A DNA stretch of 64,000 bases, taken from assembly GCF_900182665.1 (NCBI RefSeq), contig NZ_FXTL01000001.1, positions 1-64,000 on the forward strand, given 5' to 3'. Shown in pieces: positions 8,598-16,985 of this stretch. Each line of letters opens with the position of its first letter. Position 1 is the stretch's first letter. The notes below the pieces were generated by a model. The model saw nothing but the letters and a program-made list of their open reading frames with translations. It had not been told where the DNA came from and did not search any database. Made by a program: the position numbers and the translations under genes. This DNA is from Propioniciclava tarda. GTDB lineage: Bacteria > Actinomycetota > Actinomycetes > Propionibacteriales > Propionibacteriaceae.

Positions 8598-9128
8598 CGC
8601 AAGCTGGCGCTGCTCAACGGCTCGCACTCGCTGCTCGCCTACGCGGGCACCATCGTCGGACACGAAACCGTCGCGGATGCCATCGGCGATGAGCGCTGCC
8701 GGTCCTGGGTCGAGGCCTGGTGGGACGAGGCCTGTCGGCAGCTGCCCTTGCCAGGTGATGAATTGGACGCGTATCGCGCGGCCCTCCTGGACCGGTTCGC
8801 CAACCCGAACATCCGCCACGCGCTGGCCCAGATCGCGGGCGACGGGTCGCTCAAGCTGCCGGTCCGGATCGTGCCGACCCTGCGCGCCGAGGTCGCCGCA
8901 GGCCGGACGCCGACCGGTGCCGCCCGCGTCATCGCCGCCTGGGTGCTGCACCTGCGCGGCCTCGGAGCGCCGGTCAAAGACGTCAACGCCGAGAGGCTCA
9001 CGCCGCTCGCCGAGGGCACCCTGGACGAGTCGGTCGGGAAGGTCCTGACCTTCTTGGACGCCGACCTGCCCGGCGTCCGGGAGGCCGTGTTGGCCGCCGC
9101 GCAGGAACTCGCGGCGTCGGCGTCCTAA
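8592..9128 (+). pseudogene. uxuB: Fructuronate reductase/mannitol dehydrogenase family, 3' part only
   Basis: From about 8598 to TAA 9128 the frame encodes the C-terminal domain of the mannitol dehydrogenase family. The hallmark KLALLNGSHSLLAYAGTIVG is followed by VADAIGDERC and FANPNIRHALAQIAGDGSLK. In UxuB this domain completes the active site for reducing fructuronate to mannonate; the N-terminal NAD-binding domain is missing. The fragment joins the uxaC remnant within a few bases at about 8592-8598, so a single deletion between neighbouring uxaC and uxuB explains both. ATG 8748 could start a short product, but no activity is expected. Confidence 0.85.
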
Positions 9129-9160
9129 CGACCAAGGGCCGATGAGGTACTACTGAAGGT

Positions 9161-9179
9161 CCCTGAGCTTGTCGAAGGG
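9161..9179. repeat. CTGAGCTTGTCGAAG-type interspersed repeat
   Basis: The core CTGAGCTTGTCGAAG with flanking CCC/GGG recurs, sometimes as its complement, at 39933-39951, 54579-54597 and 54682-54700, and as a variant at 49184-49201. Here it lies between the uxuB remnant and kdgK. Confidence 0.6.
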
Positions 9180-9197
9180 ACGGAAGCGAGGAAGACG

Positions 9198-10307
9198 ATG
9201 AAGCTACGCGAGGACGCCCGCTGGTCGCTGGTGGTGCCGACGTCGATGGGGATCCGGATCACGCCGGAGCACCGCCAAAGCGTCCACACGGCCGACCGGT
9301 ACCTGCTGCAGGCGACGAGCGCCGAGACGAACGTGGCGTCCGTGGTGTCTCACCTCGGCGAGCCCACGAAGGTGCTGACGGCGTTCGTGGCGGGCTCCCC
9401 GATGGCGACGATCATCAAGGCGAACCTGCGGGCGCGGGGGATGGACTTCGAGGGTCCGGAGCTGCCGCAGGGCGACGCGTGGGGGCTCCGGCACCAGTTC
9501 AACATCGCCGACTCCGGCTACGGCGGACGCGCCCCGCGCGTCTGGAACGACCGTGCGGGCGAGGTCGGTCGGGAGCTGTCCGTCGACCAGTTCGACCTGG
9601 ACCGGCTGTTCGGACGCGAGGGCGTCAAGGTGCTGCACCTGTCCGGGCTGATCGCCTCGTTGTCGCCCAAGACGTCGGCCTTCTGCGTCGAGCTGGCCCG
9701 GGCCGCGAAGCGCCACGGCACTGTCGTGAGCATGGACATGAACTATCGGGCGTCCTTCTGGAAGGGACGCGAGTCCGAGCTGGCTACGGCTTTCGCCGAG
9801 CTGGCGTCGCTGTGCGACATCCTCTACGGCAACGAGGAGGACTTTCAGCTCTGCCTCGGCATCCCCGGACCCGAGGCGGGCGGCGAGGGCATCGACGCCG
9901 AGATCGAGGGCTTCAAGGCCATGATCGGGCGCATTTCCGCGGCGTACCCGTGGGCGTCCATGATCGGCACGTCGCTGCGCGAGGTGGTCTCCGCCGGACG
10001 CCATCGCTGGGGCCTGATCCTGTGGGAGCGTAACGATTCGGACGCCGCCGGCGCCGGTGAGCTGGGCGGCACGACGGTCGTGCTGCCGCTGCGCGAGATC
10101 GAGGTCCTGGACCGCATCGGCGGTGGGGACGGCTCGGTCGGCGGGGTGCTGTACGGCGTCCTGCAGGAGTGGCCCGTCGAGCTGTGCGCCCAGTTCGGCT
10201 GGGCCTGCGGGGCGCTCGCGGCGACGTCGCTGCACGACTATGCGGCACCCGCCGACGAGGCTCAGGTGTGGTCGATCTGGGAGGGCAACGCCCGCGTCCA
10301 GCGGTGA
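9198..10307 (+). CDS. kdgK: PfkB-family sugar kinase, probable 2-keto-3-deoxygluconate kinase
   Basis: This 369-residue PfkB/ribokinase-fold kinase starts at ATG 9198 behind a GAGGAAG ribosome site. The second PfkB signature appears as DRIGGGDGSVGG (about residues 307-318), retaining the catalytic Asp but with GGGD in place of the usual GAGD, a form I associate with keto-deoxygluconate kinases. The neighbouring uxaC and uxuB remnants support phosphorylation of 2-keto-3-deoxygluconate. It is the only intact gene of the locus; without UxaC and UxuB its substrate supply would have to come from another route. Gly-Arg pairs are encoded GGA-CGC four times (9525, 9612, 9765, 9996). Confidence 0.75.
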   Translation: MKLREDARWSLVVPTSMGIRITPEHRQSVHTADRYLLQATSAETNVASVVSHLGEPTKVLTAFVAGSPMATIIKANLRARGMDFEGPELPQGDAWGLRHQFNIADSGYGGRAPRVWNDRAGEVGRELSVDQFDLDRLFGREGVKVLHLSGLIASLSPKTSAFCVELARAAKRHGTVVSMDMNYRASFWKGRESELATAFAELASLCDILYGNEEDFQLCLGIPGPEAGGEGIDAEIEGFKAMIGRISAAYPWASMIGTSLREVVSAGRHRWGLILWERNDSDAAGAGELGGTTVVLPLREIEVLDRIGGGDGSVGGVLYGVLQEWPVELCAQFGWACGALAATSLHDYAAPADEAQVWSIWEGNARVQR

Positions 10308-10329
10308 ACTCAGTCCAGCGGTGAACTCG
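10296..10329. repeat. 17-bp tandem duplication across the kdgK stop
   Basis: GTCCAGCGGTGAACTC(A/G) occurs twice in a row. The first copy contains the last codons and TGA stop of kdgK, the second lies just after it. It is a small recent-looking duplication. Confidence 0.8.
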
Positions 10330-10357
10330 GGCCCGATACGGAGTCGCCACCGGGTTC

Positions 10358-10403
10358 ACTGGGTGCTCGTTGTTGCGGTCTTCCGGGAGCTTCAGCACCC
10401 AGT
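10358..10403. repeat. ACTGGGTGCT...AGCACCCAGT hairpin element
   Basis: 10-bp inverted arms enclose a core containing TTCCGGGAG. Core and arms match, in reverse complement, the units of the tandem array at 37673-37968 (GAGTGCTGAAC...CCCGGAA...GAGCACTC), so this is a dispersed single copy of that family. It lies between kdgK and the lipoprotein gene. Confidence 0.6.
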
Positions 10404-10454
10404 TGGGCTCCTGTTCCTCGGCCGTCACTGTGAGCGAGCCCTCGTCAGTGGGCC

Positions 10455-11087
10455 CTATTCGCCACAGGGCGTGAAGGTTCCCCCGATGACGCCGATGCTT
10501 TGGTCTGTGGGCTTGGGATCGATGCTCGGGAACGTGTAGCCCCAGTGCTGGCCGACCAAGGCGTCCCCGGTGAGGTCGGGCAGGTCCCCGCCGGCGGCCT
10601 GGAGGGCCTGGAAGGTGGTCGTCCAACTCTTCCCGGCGTCCAGGGTCAGGGTGGCGGGACGTGTGGCGGTCTTGACCCGCCACCACATCAACGGAGTCCC
10701 GGCCACGCCGGTGTCGAACGTCAGCGTCAGCCCTTGCCAGCGCACCATGTGCAGCTTCGCGGGGCGTCCGGTGCAGGGGATGGTGGCCGTCTCCGTCGGC
10801 TTCCCGAGGGTCGACTCCAGGGCGGGCAGCACCTGGGCGAGCTTCGCCGAACCGAGGGTGAAGGATCCCACCTGGGTCTCGGTCAGCCGAAGGGTGGACG
10901 CTCCCGGCGACGGGGCCGACGCCGCCGGGTCGGCCGCTGAGCCGTCCACCGCGGCCGGTTCGCCTGCCGCGGCCGCGGCTGGTGCGTTGTAGGCGGGCGG
11001 GGTGGCGTGCGGTCGGTCGCGCCGCTCGGCGACGCAGCCGGTCACGGCGATGGCGCACGCCAGAACCGCCACGATCGATCGCCGCAC
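10455..11087 (-). CDS. Lipoprotein of unknown function
   Basis: The 210-residue product starting at GTG 11087 has a lipoprotein signal peptide: RRSIVAVLACAIAVTGC, with the lipobox cysteine near residue 18. An Ala/Pro-rich low-complexity spacer follows, then a globular domain of about 140 residues with two further cysteines (TIPCTGRP and the C-terminal FTPCGE). It should be anchored outside the membrane. No known family was recognised. Upstream alternative starts would place a long charged stretch before the signal peptide and are unlikely. Confidence 0.7.
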   Translation of the reverse strand: MRRSIVAVLACAIAVTGCVAERRDRPHATPPAYNAPAAAAAGEPAAVDGSAADPAASAPSPGASTLRLTETQVGSFTLGSAKLAQVLPALESTLGKPTETATIPCTGRPAKLHMVRWQGLTLTFDTGVAGTPLMWWRVKTATRPATLTLDAGKSWTTTFQALQAAGGDLPDLTGDALVGQHWGYTFPSIDPKPTDQSIGVIGGTFTPCGE

Positions 11088-11152
11088 TGGGTCAGGGGTT
11101 GGCGTCCGATCAGGGCCGGCTTCCGGGGCAGGCGTCCGAAGATAGGACGCCG

Positions 11153-11788
11153 TCAGGCGCCTTCCCACTCCCAGAGGGTGCCGGGACGCCCGCGTCCGAG
11201 GACGACTTTCCGGGGGCTCACGCCGAGTCCCTTGACGGACGCCAGGCGTCGATTGAGGTTGCCGCGGTCGGGTGACGAGCCGGTCAGTGACTTCGTGATC
11301 GCCACCGCGGACGACACCGGGAAGCTCGGACCCGTCAGCGCGCGTGTGAAGTCCGTGTTGCGCCACAGCCGCTCGACCAGCAGCGGACGGCACTGGCTGA
11401 TGATGAAGTTGTGGTCGAAGCCGAGCTCCGGCAGCTCGTCGAGGGGGAACCATTGCACCTTGTCGAACGCGGATCGGTCGGCGGGGGAGTCCGCGACGGC
11501 CCACATGGCGATCGACAGCGTGGCCCCGCGGGGGTCGCGGCTGGGCTCGTCGAAGACGGTGAGCTGGCCCTGGGCGCGCAGGTGCAGGCCGAGCTTGCCG
11601 AGCGCGGCGCGCTCGGCGGCGTCCGCCAGCCGCTCACCCTCGCGCAGGACGACACCGGGCAGCGAGAGTCGACCCAGGTAGGGCTCGGTCCGGCGCGGCG
11701 AGACGGCAATCTCAACCTGCCGCTCGGCGGTGCTGTAGCGAAGGGTCAGCACATCGACCGAGACCATCGAGCTGTTCGGCCGCTCCAC
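11153..11788 (-). CDS. NUDIX-fold protein with degenerate catalytic box, NrtR-like
   Basis: The 211-residue protein has a NUDIX domain followed by a C-terminal segment that could form a winged helix, the layout of NrtR-type NAD-metabolism regulators. The NUDIX box reads GVVLREGERLADAAERAALGKLGL. The GE and AA elements are kept, but the RExxEE acidic cluster needed for Mg2+ and hydrolysis is replaced by RAALGK. This suggests a binding or regulatory role rather than hydrolysis. GTG 11788 is chosen because a strong AAGGAGG lies 5 nt upstream; ATG 11767 has no such site. Whether it controls NAD genes is unknown. Confidence 0.7.
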   Translation of the reverse strand: MERPNSSMVSVDVLTLRYSTAERQVEIAVSPRRTEPYLGRLSLPGVVLREGERLADAAERAALGKLGLHLRAQGQLTVFDEPSRDPRGATLSIAMWAVADSPADRSAFDKVQWFPLDELPELGFDHNFIISQCRPLLVERLWRNTDFTRALTGPSFPVSSAVAITKSLTGSSPDRGNLNRRLASVKGLGVSPRKVVLGRGRPGTLWEWEGA

Positions 11789-11851
11789 GCGTCCCTCCTT
11801 CGGTTGACCTACGCGATTGGTTCTGACGTACTGCGACTCTAGCCGCCCAAT

Positions 11852-11868
11852 TTGGTGCCAGGCACCAA
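11852..11868. promoter_or_regulatory. TTGGTGCC-A-GGCACCAA palindrome
   Basis: A perfect 8-bp inverted repeat with one central base lies 64 bp upstream of the NUDIX-like gene and 185 bp before the DsbA-like remnant. It could be an operator for either divergent gene or a small hairpin. The rest of 11869-12052 shows no gene I can support. Confidence 0.4.
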
Positions 11869-12052
11869 TGTTCTGCGGTTGAGGCGCTGGAACAAGCCTG
11901 GGGCCCGTTGTGGCCCGCCGAACGGGAGCCTCCCTCGATCCGGGGTGGGTCGCGTCCGGCCGACGGGACCCGTTGGCCTCGGACCCGGCGCGGCGTCCGA
12001 CGGCGTGGCTTGCTGCTGGCGGACGCCTCCGCAGCCCCGAACAGGAGTGACC

Positions 12053-12464
12053 ATGAGCCAGACCAGCCGCCGCGAGGCGCTGAAAGCGCAACAGCTCGCC
12101 CAAGCCAAGGCCGCGCGGCGAATGCGGATGATCGGCCTGGGAGCGGCCGTGGCCGCAGTGCTCCTTGCCGTCTTGCTGATCGTGGCGCTGGTCAACGGCG
12201 GGTCGACGGCGTCGGCGTCCTACCTGAAGAACTCGGAATTGCCGGAGCCGACCTGACCACCTACCAGCAGTGCTACGACACGAAGGCCCCAAGCCGTTCC
12301 TCGACGCGGTGTCGAAGGCGTACTACAACTCGGGGGTTCGAGGGACACCCACGTTCGTCCGCAACGGCGCGCAATTGCCGATTCAGCCCGTGGACGACAC
12401 CAAGAACAAGATTCCGGCGACGACCGTCGATCAGTTCAAGTCGCTGATCTTGACCGGCAAGTAG
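12053..12464 (+). pseudogene. DsbA-like thioredoxin-fold membrane protein, internally deleted and frameshifted
   Basis: ATG 12053 opens a cytoplasmic stretch and one membrane helix (IGLGAAVAAVLLAVLLIVAL), the usual N-terminus of actinobacterial DsbA-like (Thioredoxin_4) proteins. The end of the family is also present (YYNSGVRGTPTFVRNGAQ, with the cis-Pro GTPTF loop, to a stop at 12464). The middle with the CxxC active site is missing, so about 100 residues are deleted, probably at GGCGTCC near 12214-12220. The parts are further separated by two apparent frameshifts: an A-run near 12235-12240 (one A short) and a C-run at 12287-12290 (one C short). The homopolymer indels may be sequencing errors; the loss of the CxxC region is not explained by them. 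Confidence 0.75.
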
Positions 12465-12602
12465 GGCGGCTGGTTCGCGTGGTGGCCAGCACCCACGAAC
12501 GGCAGCGCGAGCCTCAACCCCAGTGGACGCCGCTTGTTAGCTCGTGGGTCCGGGCCATAGCCTCCGGATACTTCATTCGATGAACTGTTCTGGAGGATCA
12601 CC

Positions 12603-14849
12603 GTGTCACCGCTGCGTCGCCTGGACCGCCCACACTCGGACGCACCAGCAACGCGCGCCAACCGGACGCCACGCCTGGTGCTGCTCGGGAACCTGATCCT
12701 GGTGTTGCTGTGGCTCGCCGCGGCCGGCATCGGCGGGCCGAAGCTCGGCCAGCTGTCGGGGCTGCAAGAGAACGACTCCACCGCCCTTCTCGCCGCGAGC
12801 GCCGAGTCGAGCGTGGCGCGCGAGCAGGCGTCCGCCTTCTCCGACAGCTTGACCCTGCCCCTGTTCGTCGTGTTGACCAAGGACGCCGACATCAGCGCCG
12901 ACGACCTGAAAGCCGTCGGCACCTACCTCGGCAAGCTCGGCGAGCTCAAGATCCACGACGGCACCACCCTGTCTGAGGTCGTCACGGAGGCGCCCGCCGC
13001 GCTGATCCCGTCCGAGGACAAGCGCGCCATCTTGGTGCCCATCGCCCTCGACTCTGACAAGGCGACCAAGAAGCTCGGCGAGGCCTCCGTGACCCGGCTC
13101 GTGATCGACGCCGTGCAGGCCGACGCGACGACCCAGCTGTCGGCGTCCGGCTTCAGCGTCGCCACCACCGGACCCGCCGCCTATGTGGCCGACTTCGCGA
13201 AGGCGTTCGCGGGCATCGACGGGATCCTGCTCATCGTGGCGCTGGTCGTCGTCTTCGTGATCTTGGTGCTGGTCTACCGCAGCCCCTTCCTGCCGATCGT
13301 GGTGCTGCTGTCTGCGGTGTTCGGGCTATCTGCTGCGGGCATCGTCGTGTACGAACTGGCGAAGCGCGGCCTGTTGTCGGTGTCGGGACAGTCCCAGGGC
13401 ATCTTGTCGATCCTCGTCGTCGGCGCCGCGACCGACTACGCGCTGCTGATCGTGTCCCGGTTCCGCGAGGAGCTGACGCGGACGGCGTCCACCTTCGACG
13501 CCATGAAGCGCACCTGGCGAGGCACCGTCGAGCCGATCAGCGCGAGCGCCGCCACCGTCATCGCCGGGCTGCTGTGCCTGCTGCTGTCGGACCTGGGCTC
13601 AACGCGTTCGCTCGGTCCCATCTCGGCGGCCGGCATCGTGGCCGCCCTGCTGGGCGCGCTCACCTTCCTGCCGGCGGTGTTGTTGCTGATCGGACGCCGC
13701 ATCTTCTGGCCGCGCATCCCGCGGTTCGTCGGCACCTCGGACGCCGTGGGCGACGACGGCGTCGACGGGACCGGGCTGTGGGCGTCCATCGCTCGGTTCG
13801 TCGGACGCCGGGCGCGTCCGGTCTGGATCGGGGCGACGCTGTTGCTGCTCGCCTGCGCCGCGTTTGTGCCGCAGTTGAAGACCGACGGCCTTGGGAACAC
13901 CGAGGTGTTCAGGGTCAAGGTGGCCAGCGTCGAGGGCGAGAAGGTGCTGGCCCAGCACTTCCCGGCCGGGGCGGCGTCGCCGCTGACAGTGGTGGTGCCC
14001 GAGGCGTCCTCGCAGGCGCTCGTCGACAAACTCGCCGCCCTGCCGGGCGTCGCGTCGGCGTCCATCGCGACGGAGAAGCCGGCCCCGCAGACGGGGCCGC
14101 CCGGACCACCCGCGGCACCGAAGACCAAGGTGGTGGACGGCAAGGTCCTGGTGAACGTGACCCTGGACGCCGAAGGGCAGACGCGGGCGGCGCAGGACGG
14201 GGTGGCAGCGGTGAGGACGGCGGTACACGAGGCCGATCCCGGGCTCAAGGTGGGCGGCATCGCCGCGCAGGCCCTGGACACCCGGCTCGCGAACGAACGA
14301 GACGTCCGGACGGTGCTGCCCGCGATCATCGGCGTCGTGTTCGTGGTGCTGGTGCTGCTGCTGCGCGCGCTGGTCGCACCGCTGGCGCTCGTCGTGGCCA
14401 ACCTGCTGTCGTTCCTGGCGACCTTGGGGGTGTCGGCGCTGGTGTTCGAGCACGTGCTCGGGTTCAAGAACTCAGATCCGTCGACGCCGATCTATGCGTT
14501 CGTTTTCCTGATCGCGTTGGGCATCGACTACTCGATCTTCCTGATGACGCGCGTCCGGGAGGAGTGGCCGCGCGCCGGCGGACGCGTCGCCGTGTTGCGT
14601 GGCCTCAGCGTGACGGGCGGGGTGATCACGTCGGCCGGGGTGGTGCTGGCGGCGACGTTCGCGGCGCTGTTCGTCATTCCCTTGGTGTTCATGGCGCAGA
14701 TCGCGTTCATGGTGGCGTTCGGGGTGCTGATCGACACGTTCATCGTCCGGGCGTTGCTGGTCAGCGGGCTCATCTACGACCTCGGACGCTGGTCCTGGTG
14801 GCCGAGTCGCTTCGGCCAGTCCGCCGCCCCCAGGCGGGCCGCCCGTTGA
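12603..14849 (+). CDS. MMPL/RND-family membrane transporter
   Basis: This 748-residue protein starts at GTG 12603 behind GGAGG. It has the duplicated RND/MMPL layout: one N-terminal helix, a large extracytoplasmic loop, five or six helices, a second loop and a final helix bundle. Family-typical motifs AATDYALLIVSRFREE (first half) and GIDYSIFLMTRVREEW (second half) carry the conserved Asp-Tyr pair used for proton coupling. MMPL proteins export lipids, siderophores or drugs; the cargo is not indicated. No partner gene is adjacent; the upstream gene is the broken DsbA-like one. Confidence 0.9.
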   Translation: MSPLRRLDRPHSDAPATRANRTPRLVLLGNLILVLLWLAAAGIGGPKLGQLSGLQENDSTALLAASAESSVAREQASAFSDSLTLPLFVVLTKDADISADDLKAVGTYLGKLGELKIHDGTTLSEVVTEAPAALIPSEDKRAILVPIALDSDKATKKLGEASVTRLVIDAVQADATTQLSASGFSVATTGPAAYVADFAKAFAGIDGILLIVALVVVFVILVLVYRSPFLPIVVLLSAVFGLSAAGIVVYELAKRGLLSVSGQSQGILSILVVGAATDYALLIVSRFREELTRTASTFDAMKRTWRGTVEPISASAATVIAGLLCLLLSDLGSTRSLGPISAAGIVAALLGALTFLPAVLLLIGRRIFWPRIPRFVGTSDAVGDDGVDGTGLWASIARFVGRRARPVWIGATLLLLACAAFVPQLKTDGLGNTEVFRVKVASVEGEKVLAQHFPAGAASPLTVVVPEASSQALVDKLAALPGVASASIATEKPAPQTGPPGPPAAPKTKVVDGKVLVNVTLDAEGQTRAAQDGVAAVRTAVHEADPGLKVGGIAAQALDTRLANERDVRTVLPAIIGVVFVVLVLLLRALVAPLALVVANLLSFLATLGVSALVFEHVLGFKNSDPSTPIYAFVFLIALGIDYSIFLMTRVREEWPRAGGRVAVLRGLSVTGGVITSAGVVLAATFAALFVIPLVFMAQIAFMVAFGVLIDTFIVRALLVSGLIYDLGRWSWWPSRFGQSAAPRRAAR

Positions 14850-14896
14850 TGCGCCAGCCGGCTGAGCCTGGCGAAGCTGGCTGAGTGGTCTGCTCG

Positions 14897-15685
14897 TCAG
14901 GCCAGGGCGTCCAGCAGCTGCCGGGCCGCGGCGTCGGCGTCCGATCGCCTGCCGGCTAGGCAGACTGCGCCCCGAGCCAGCGCGCCGGACGCCAGCAGCA
15001 CCTCCCGTGGACGCGTCAGCGCCGCGACGGCGTTGTCGACCAGCGCCAAGGCGGCGCGTCCCGGATCGAGGGGGGTCAGGACGCCGTCGGCGTCCGGGTC
15101 GTAGGTGACGCTCGCGACCAGCGCGCAGAGCAGCGGGGCGTCCTGGACGCGGGCCCCCAGCTCGGACGCCGGCACGTTCCAGCGTCCGCCCTCGCCCCGG
15201 ATCGACAGCCGCCGCGGGTACGGGTGGATCAGGCCGCCGGCGTCCACGACGGCGTACTCGTCGGACAGGTAGCTGCAGCCGGCGCGCAGCAGCGCGCTGA
15301 CCAGCGTCGTCTTGCCGGCGAAGCTGCGGCCGGGCAGCAAGATCGCGCCGCGCGGCGTCCCGACGGCGCCCGCATGGAAGAAGACGGCGTCTGGGGAGTG
15401 CAGCGCCACGTACGAGGCGAGGTCCCGCTCGACGGCGTGCAGCAGACCGTCCCAGTGGGCGTGGCGTGCGCGTCCGTCGGGGCCGTCGAGGACGAACCGG
15501 CCATCGGCGTCGACCGGGCCATCGGCGCGCACTGTGACGCGGCGTCCTGGCTCATCATCGGTCGGCGTGGCGCCGGGCGGCAGGGTCGCCGCCAGGTTGG
15601 CCGCCGCGTCCGGGTGGACGCCGTCGTCCCAGGCGAGCTCGACCACGACCCCGAAGCTGCGCACCCGGAGGCGTCCGCCGCTCAT
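14897..15685 (-). CDS. HPr-kinase-like P-loop protein of a PqqD/NTase cluster
   Basis: This 262-residue protein carries Walker A GRSFAGKT (about residues 117-124), followed by SALLRAGCSYLSDEYAVVD, the arrangement of the HPr kinase C-terminal domain. Homologues without the HPr-binding part (HprK-related kinases) occur in peptide-modification loci beside PqqD-like and nucleotidyltransferase genes, as here. It may phosphorylate a peptide or carbohydrate of the cluster; this is inference. Its ATG overlaps the stop of the nucleotidyltransferase gene (ATGA at 15682-15685), so it is the last gene of the minus-strand operon and probably suffers polarity from the insert at 16848-18619. Confidence 0.75.
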   Translation of the reverse strand: MSGGRLRVRSFGVVVELAWDDGVHPDAAANLAATLPPGATPTDDEPGRRVTVRADGPVDADGRFVLDGPDGRARHAHWDGLLHAVERDLASYVALHSPDAVFFHAGAVGTPRGAILLPGRSFAGKTTLVSALLRAGCSYLSDEYAVVDAGGLIHPYPRRLSIRGEGGRWNVPASELGARVQDAPLLCALVASVTYDPDADGVLTPLDPGRAALALVDNAVAALTRPREVLLASGALARGAVCLAGRRSDADAAARQLLDALA

Positions 15686-16497
15686 CGAGCGCCGCCGCGT
15701 CGTCGATACCAGGCGCTGGAGCCGTCCATCAGCCGGCGGACGCGTCCGGCCTGCCAGCGCGCCCAGTTCTCACCCAGGCGGAGTTGCCGGCGCCCGCGCT
15801 CCGACCAGTGTGCCGACGAGGTGAGATAGCCGCGCAAGCCGCGCTCGGCGATGTCGTTCGGCGCCAGTTTCGGGCGTCCGAAAAGGGCGGCCAGCTCGGA
15901 CGCCCCCGCCTGGGTCAGCGCCCACGCGACCGTGGGCGCCACCTCGAGTTCGCGTGCCACGGACGCCGCCGCCCGCCACTGCGTCGTGTCGACCACCTCG
16001 ATCGCAGGGGCGAGGTCGTCCTTGGGGCGCTGGGTGGCGTCCTGGGTGGCGTGGATCGCCAGGTGGACCAGCCTGGCCGGCACGTCGAGCACCTCGACGG
16101 TGGCGTCCCCGAGCTTCAGCTCGTCGGCGTGCGCGAACAGCACCCGGCACGCCTGGCGCGGGCTGAGGCCGACGCGGGGCAGCGTCCGGTGCAGGTCGAC
16201 GGAGGCGCGGGTGGGGTGCGTCCAGTTCTCCGAGTGGATGCCGCGGGCGCGCGTGTAGCCGAGTCGACGCAGAAGCGCGCCGGCGGGGCGGCGTCCGGAC
16301 GGGGCGACCAGCACGTCGATGTCGGCCGACGACCGCTCGGGCAGCCGGAGCAGCGCCCGCGTGGCGGCTCCCTTGAGGAGCAGGGCACGGACGCCCACGG
16401 CTCGCAGGTCTGCCACCAGGGACGCCGCCGCCCGGTCGTTGCGGGCCACCAGGTGGCGGTCCAGGGCGACGCGGAGGGCGTCGGGCGGGACGGTCAC
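15682..16497 (-). CDS. Nucleotidyltransferase family protein (NTP_transf_5-like)
   Basis: The 271-residue product has the nucleotidyltransferase core: LLKGAATRALLRLPERSS followed by ADIDVLV, the DxD metal-binding pair, with basic residues beyond. This type is found in peptide-modification and capsule-like clusters with PqqD and HPr-kinase-like proteins. GTG 16497 overlaps the glycosyltransferase stop (GTGA), and its own stop overlaps the kinase start, so the three genes form one operon. The substrate is unknown; nucleotidylation of a protein, peptide or sugar is possible. Confidence 0.75.
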   Translation of the reverse strand: MTVPPDALRVALDRHLVARNDRAAASLVADLRAVGVRALLLKGAATRALLRLPERSSADIDVLVAPSGRRPAGALLRRLGYTRARGIHSENWTHPTRASVDLHRTLPRVGLSPRQACRVLFAHADELKLGDATVEVLDVPARLVHLAIHATQDATQRPKDDLAPAIEVVDTTQWRAAASVARELEVAPTVAWALTQAGASELAALFGRPKLAPNDIAERGLRGYLTSSAHWSERGRRQLRLGENWARWQAGRVRRLMDGSSAWYRRRGGAR

Positions 16498-16847
16498 GGC
16501 GTCCCGTCTCGGAAGCGCTCGGGCTCGGCGACCGCCGACGGATAGTGCAGGTGCGCCTCCTGGACGGCCACGTCCGGGGTGACCAGGAGTGCCGTCAGCC
16601 GGCCCGCCGCCGTCTCGTTCGCCAGCCACTGATCGATGGCGAGGTGGTCTGCAATCCAAGCCGCGGCGTCGGTCGGGTCGGCGGGTACGGCGTCCAGGAT
16701 GGCGTCGAACGCCCGCGCGTGGACGGCGAGCGCGTGCGTGGTGGTGGCGCCGGTCAGCCGGACGAGGTGGTCGGCGTCCGGCAGGGGCGTCCGGACGCCG
16801 CGATCGAGCGGGACCCCGAGGTAGCACAGGTCCCACTCGCTCGCGTA
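16494..16847 (-). pseudogene. 3' part of the two-domain glycosyltransferase, separated by the insert
   Basis: This frame encodes 116 residues starting (Y)ASEWDLCYLGVPLDRG and including TGATTTHALAVHARAFDAIL. That is the C-terminal part of a GT25-type domain, where a W-D-L-YLG strand follows the metal-binding EDD region and a Thr-His-Ala motif comes later. No start codon or ribosome site of its own is present. It is in frame with the 5' part at 18617-19840: joining the TAC codon at 16847-16845 with that at 18619-18617 gives one 524-codon gene. Its stop overlaps the nucleotidyltransferase start. Confidence 0.85.
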
Positions 16848-16866
16848 ACGCCATGCGCATGGCGTT
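16847..16866. repeat. 20-bp perfect palindrome at the left end of the insert
   Basis: AACGCCATGCGCATGGCGTT is its own reverse complement. It begins at the junction between the glycosyltransferase gene and the low-GC insert. No matching palindrome is seen at the right end. Confidence 0.8.
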
Positions 16867-16985
16867 GACCATAATGACACCCTTTGCAAGCGTTACAGCG
16901 GCAGTGCTATTGACTTCTTTTTGAGCATATGGTGTGTAATACGTAATGGTAATAGCCCTGTGGGGCAAAGGAGTGTTTGTATATT

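Noticed and set aside
11852-11868. tRNA or attachment-site half
   Set aside because: Only an 8-bp dyad; no cloverleaf, CCA end or integrase context.
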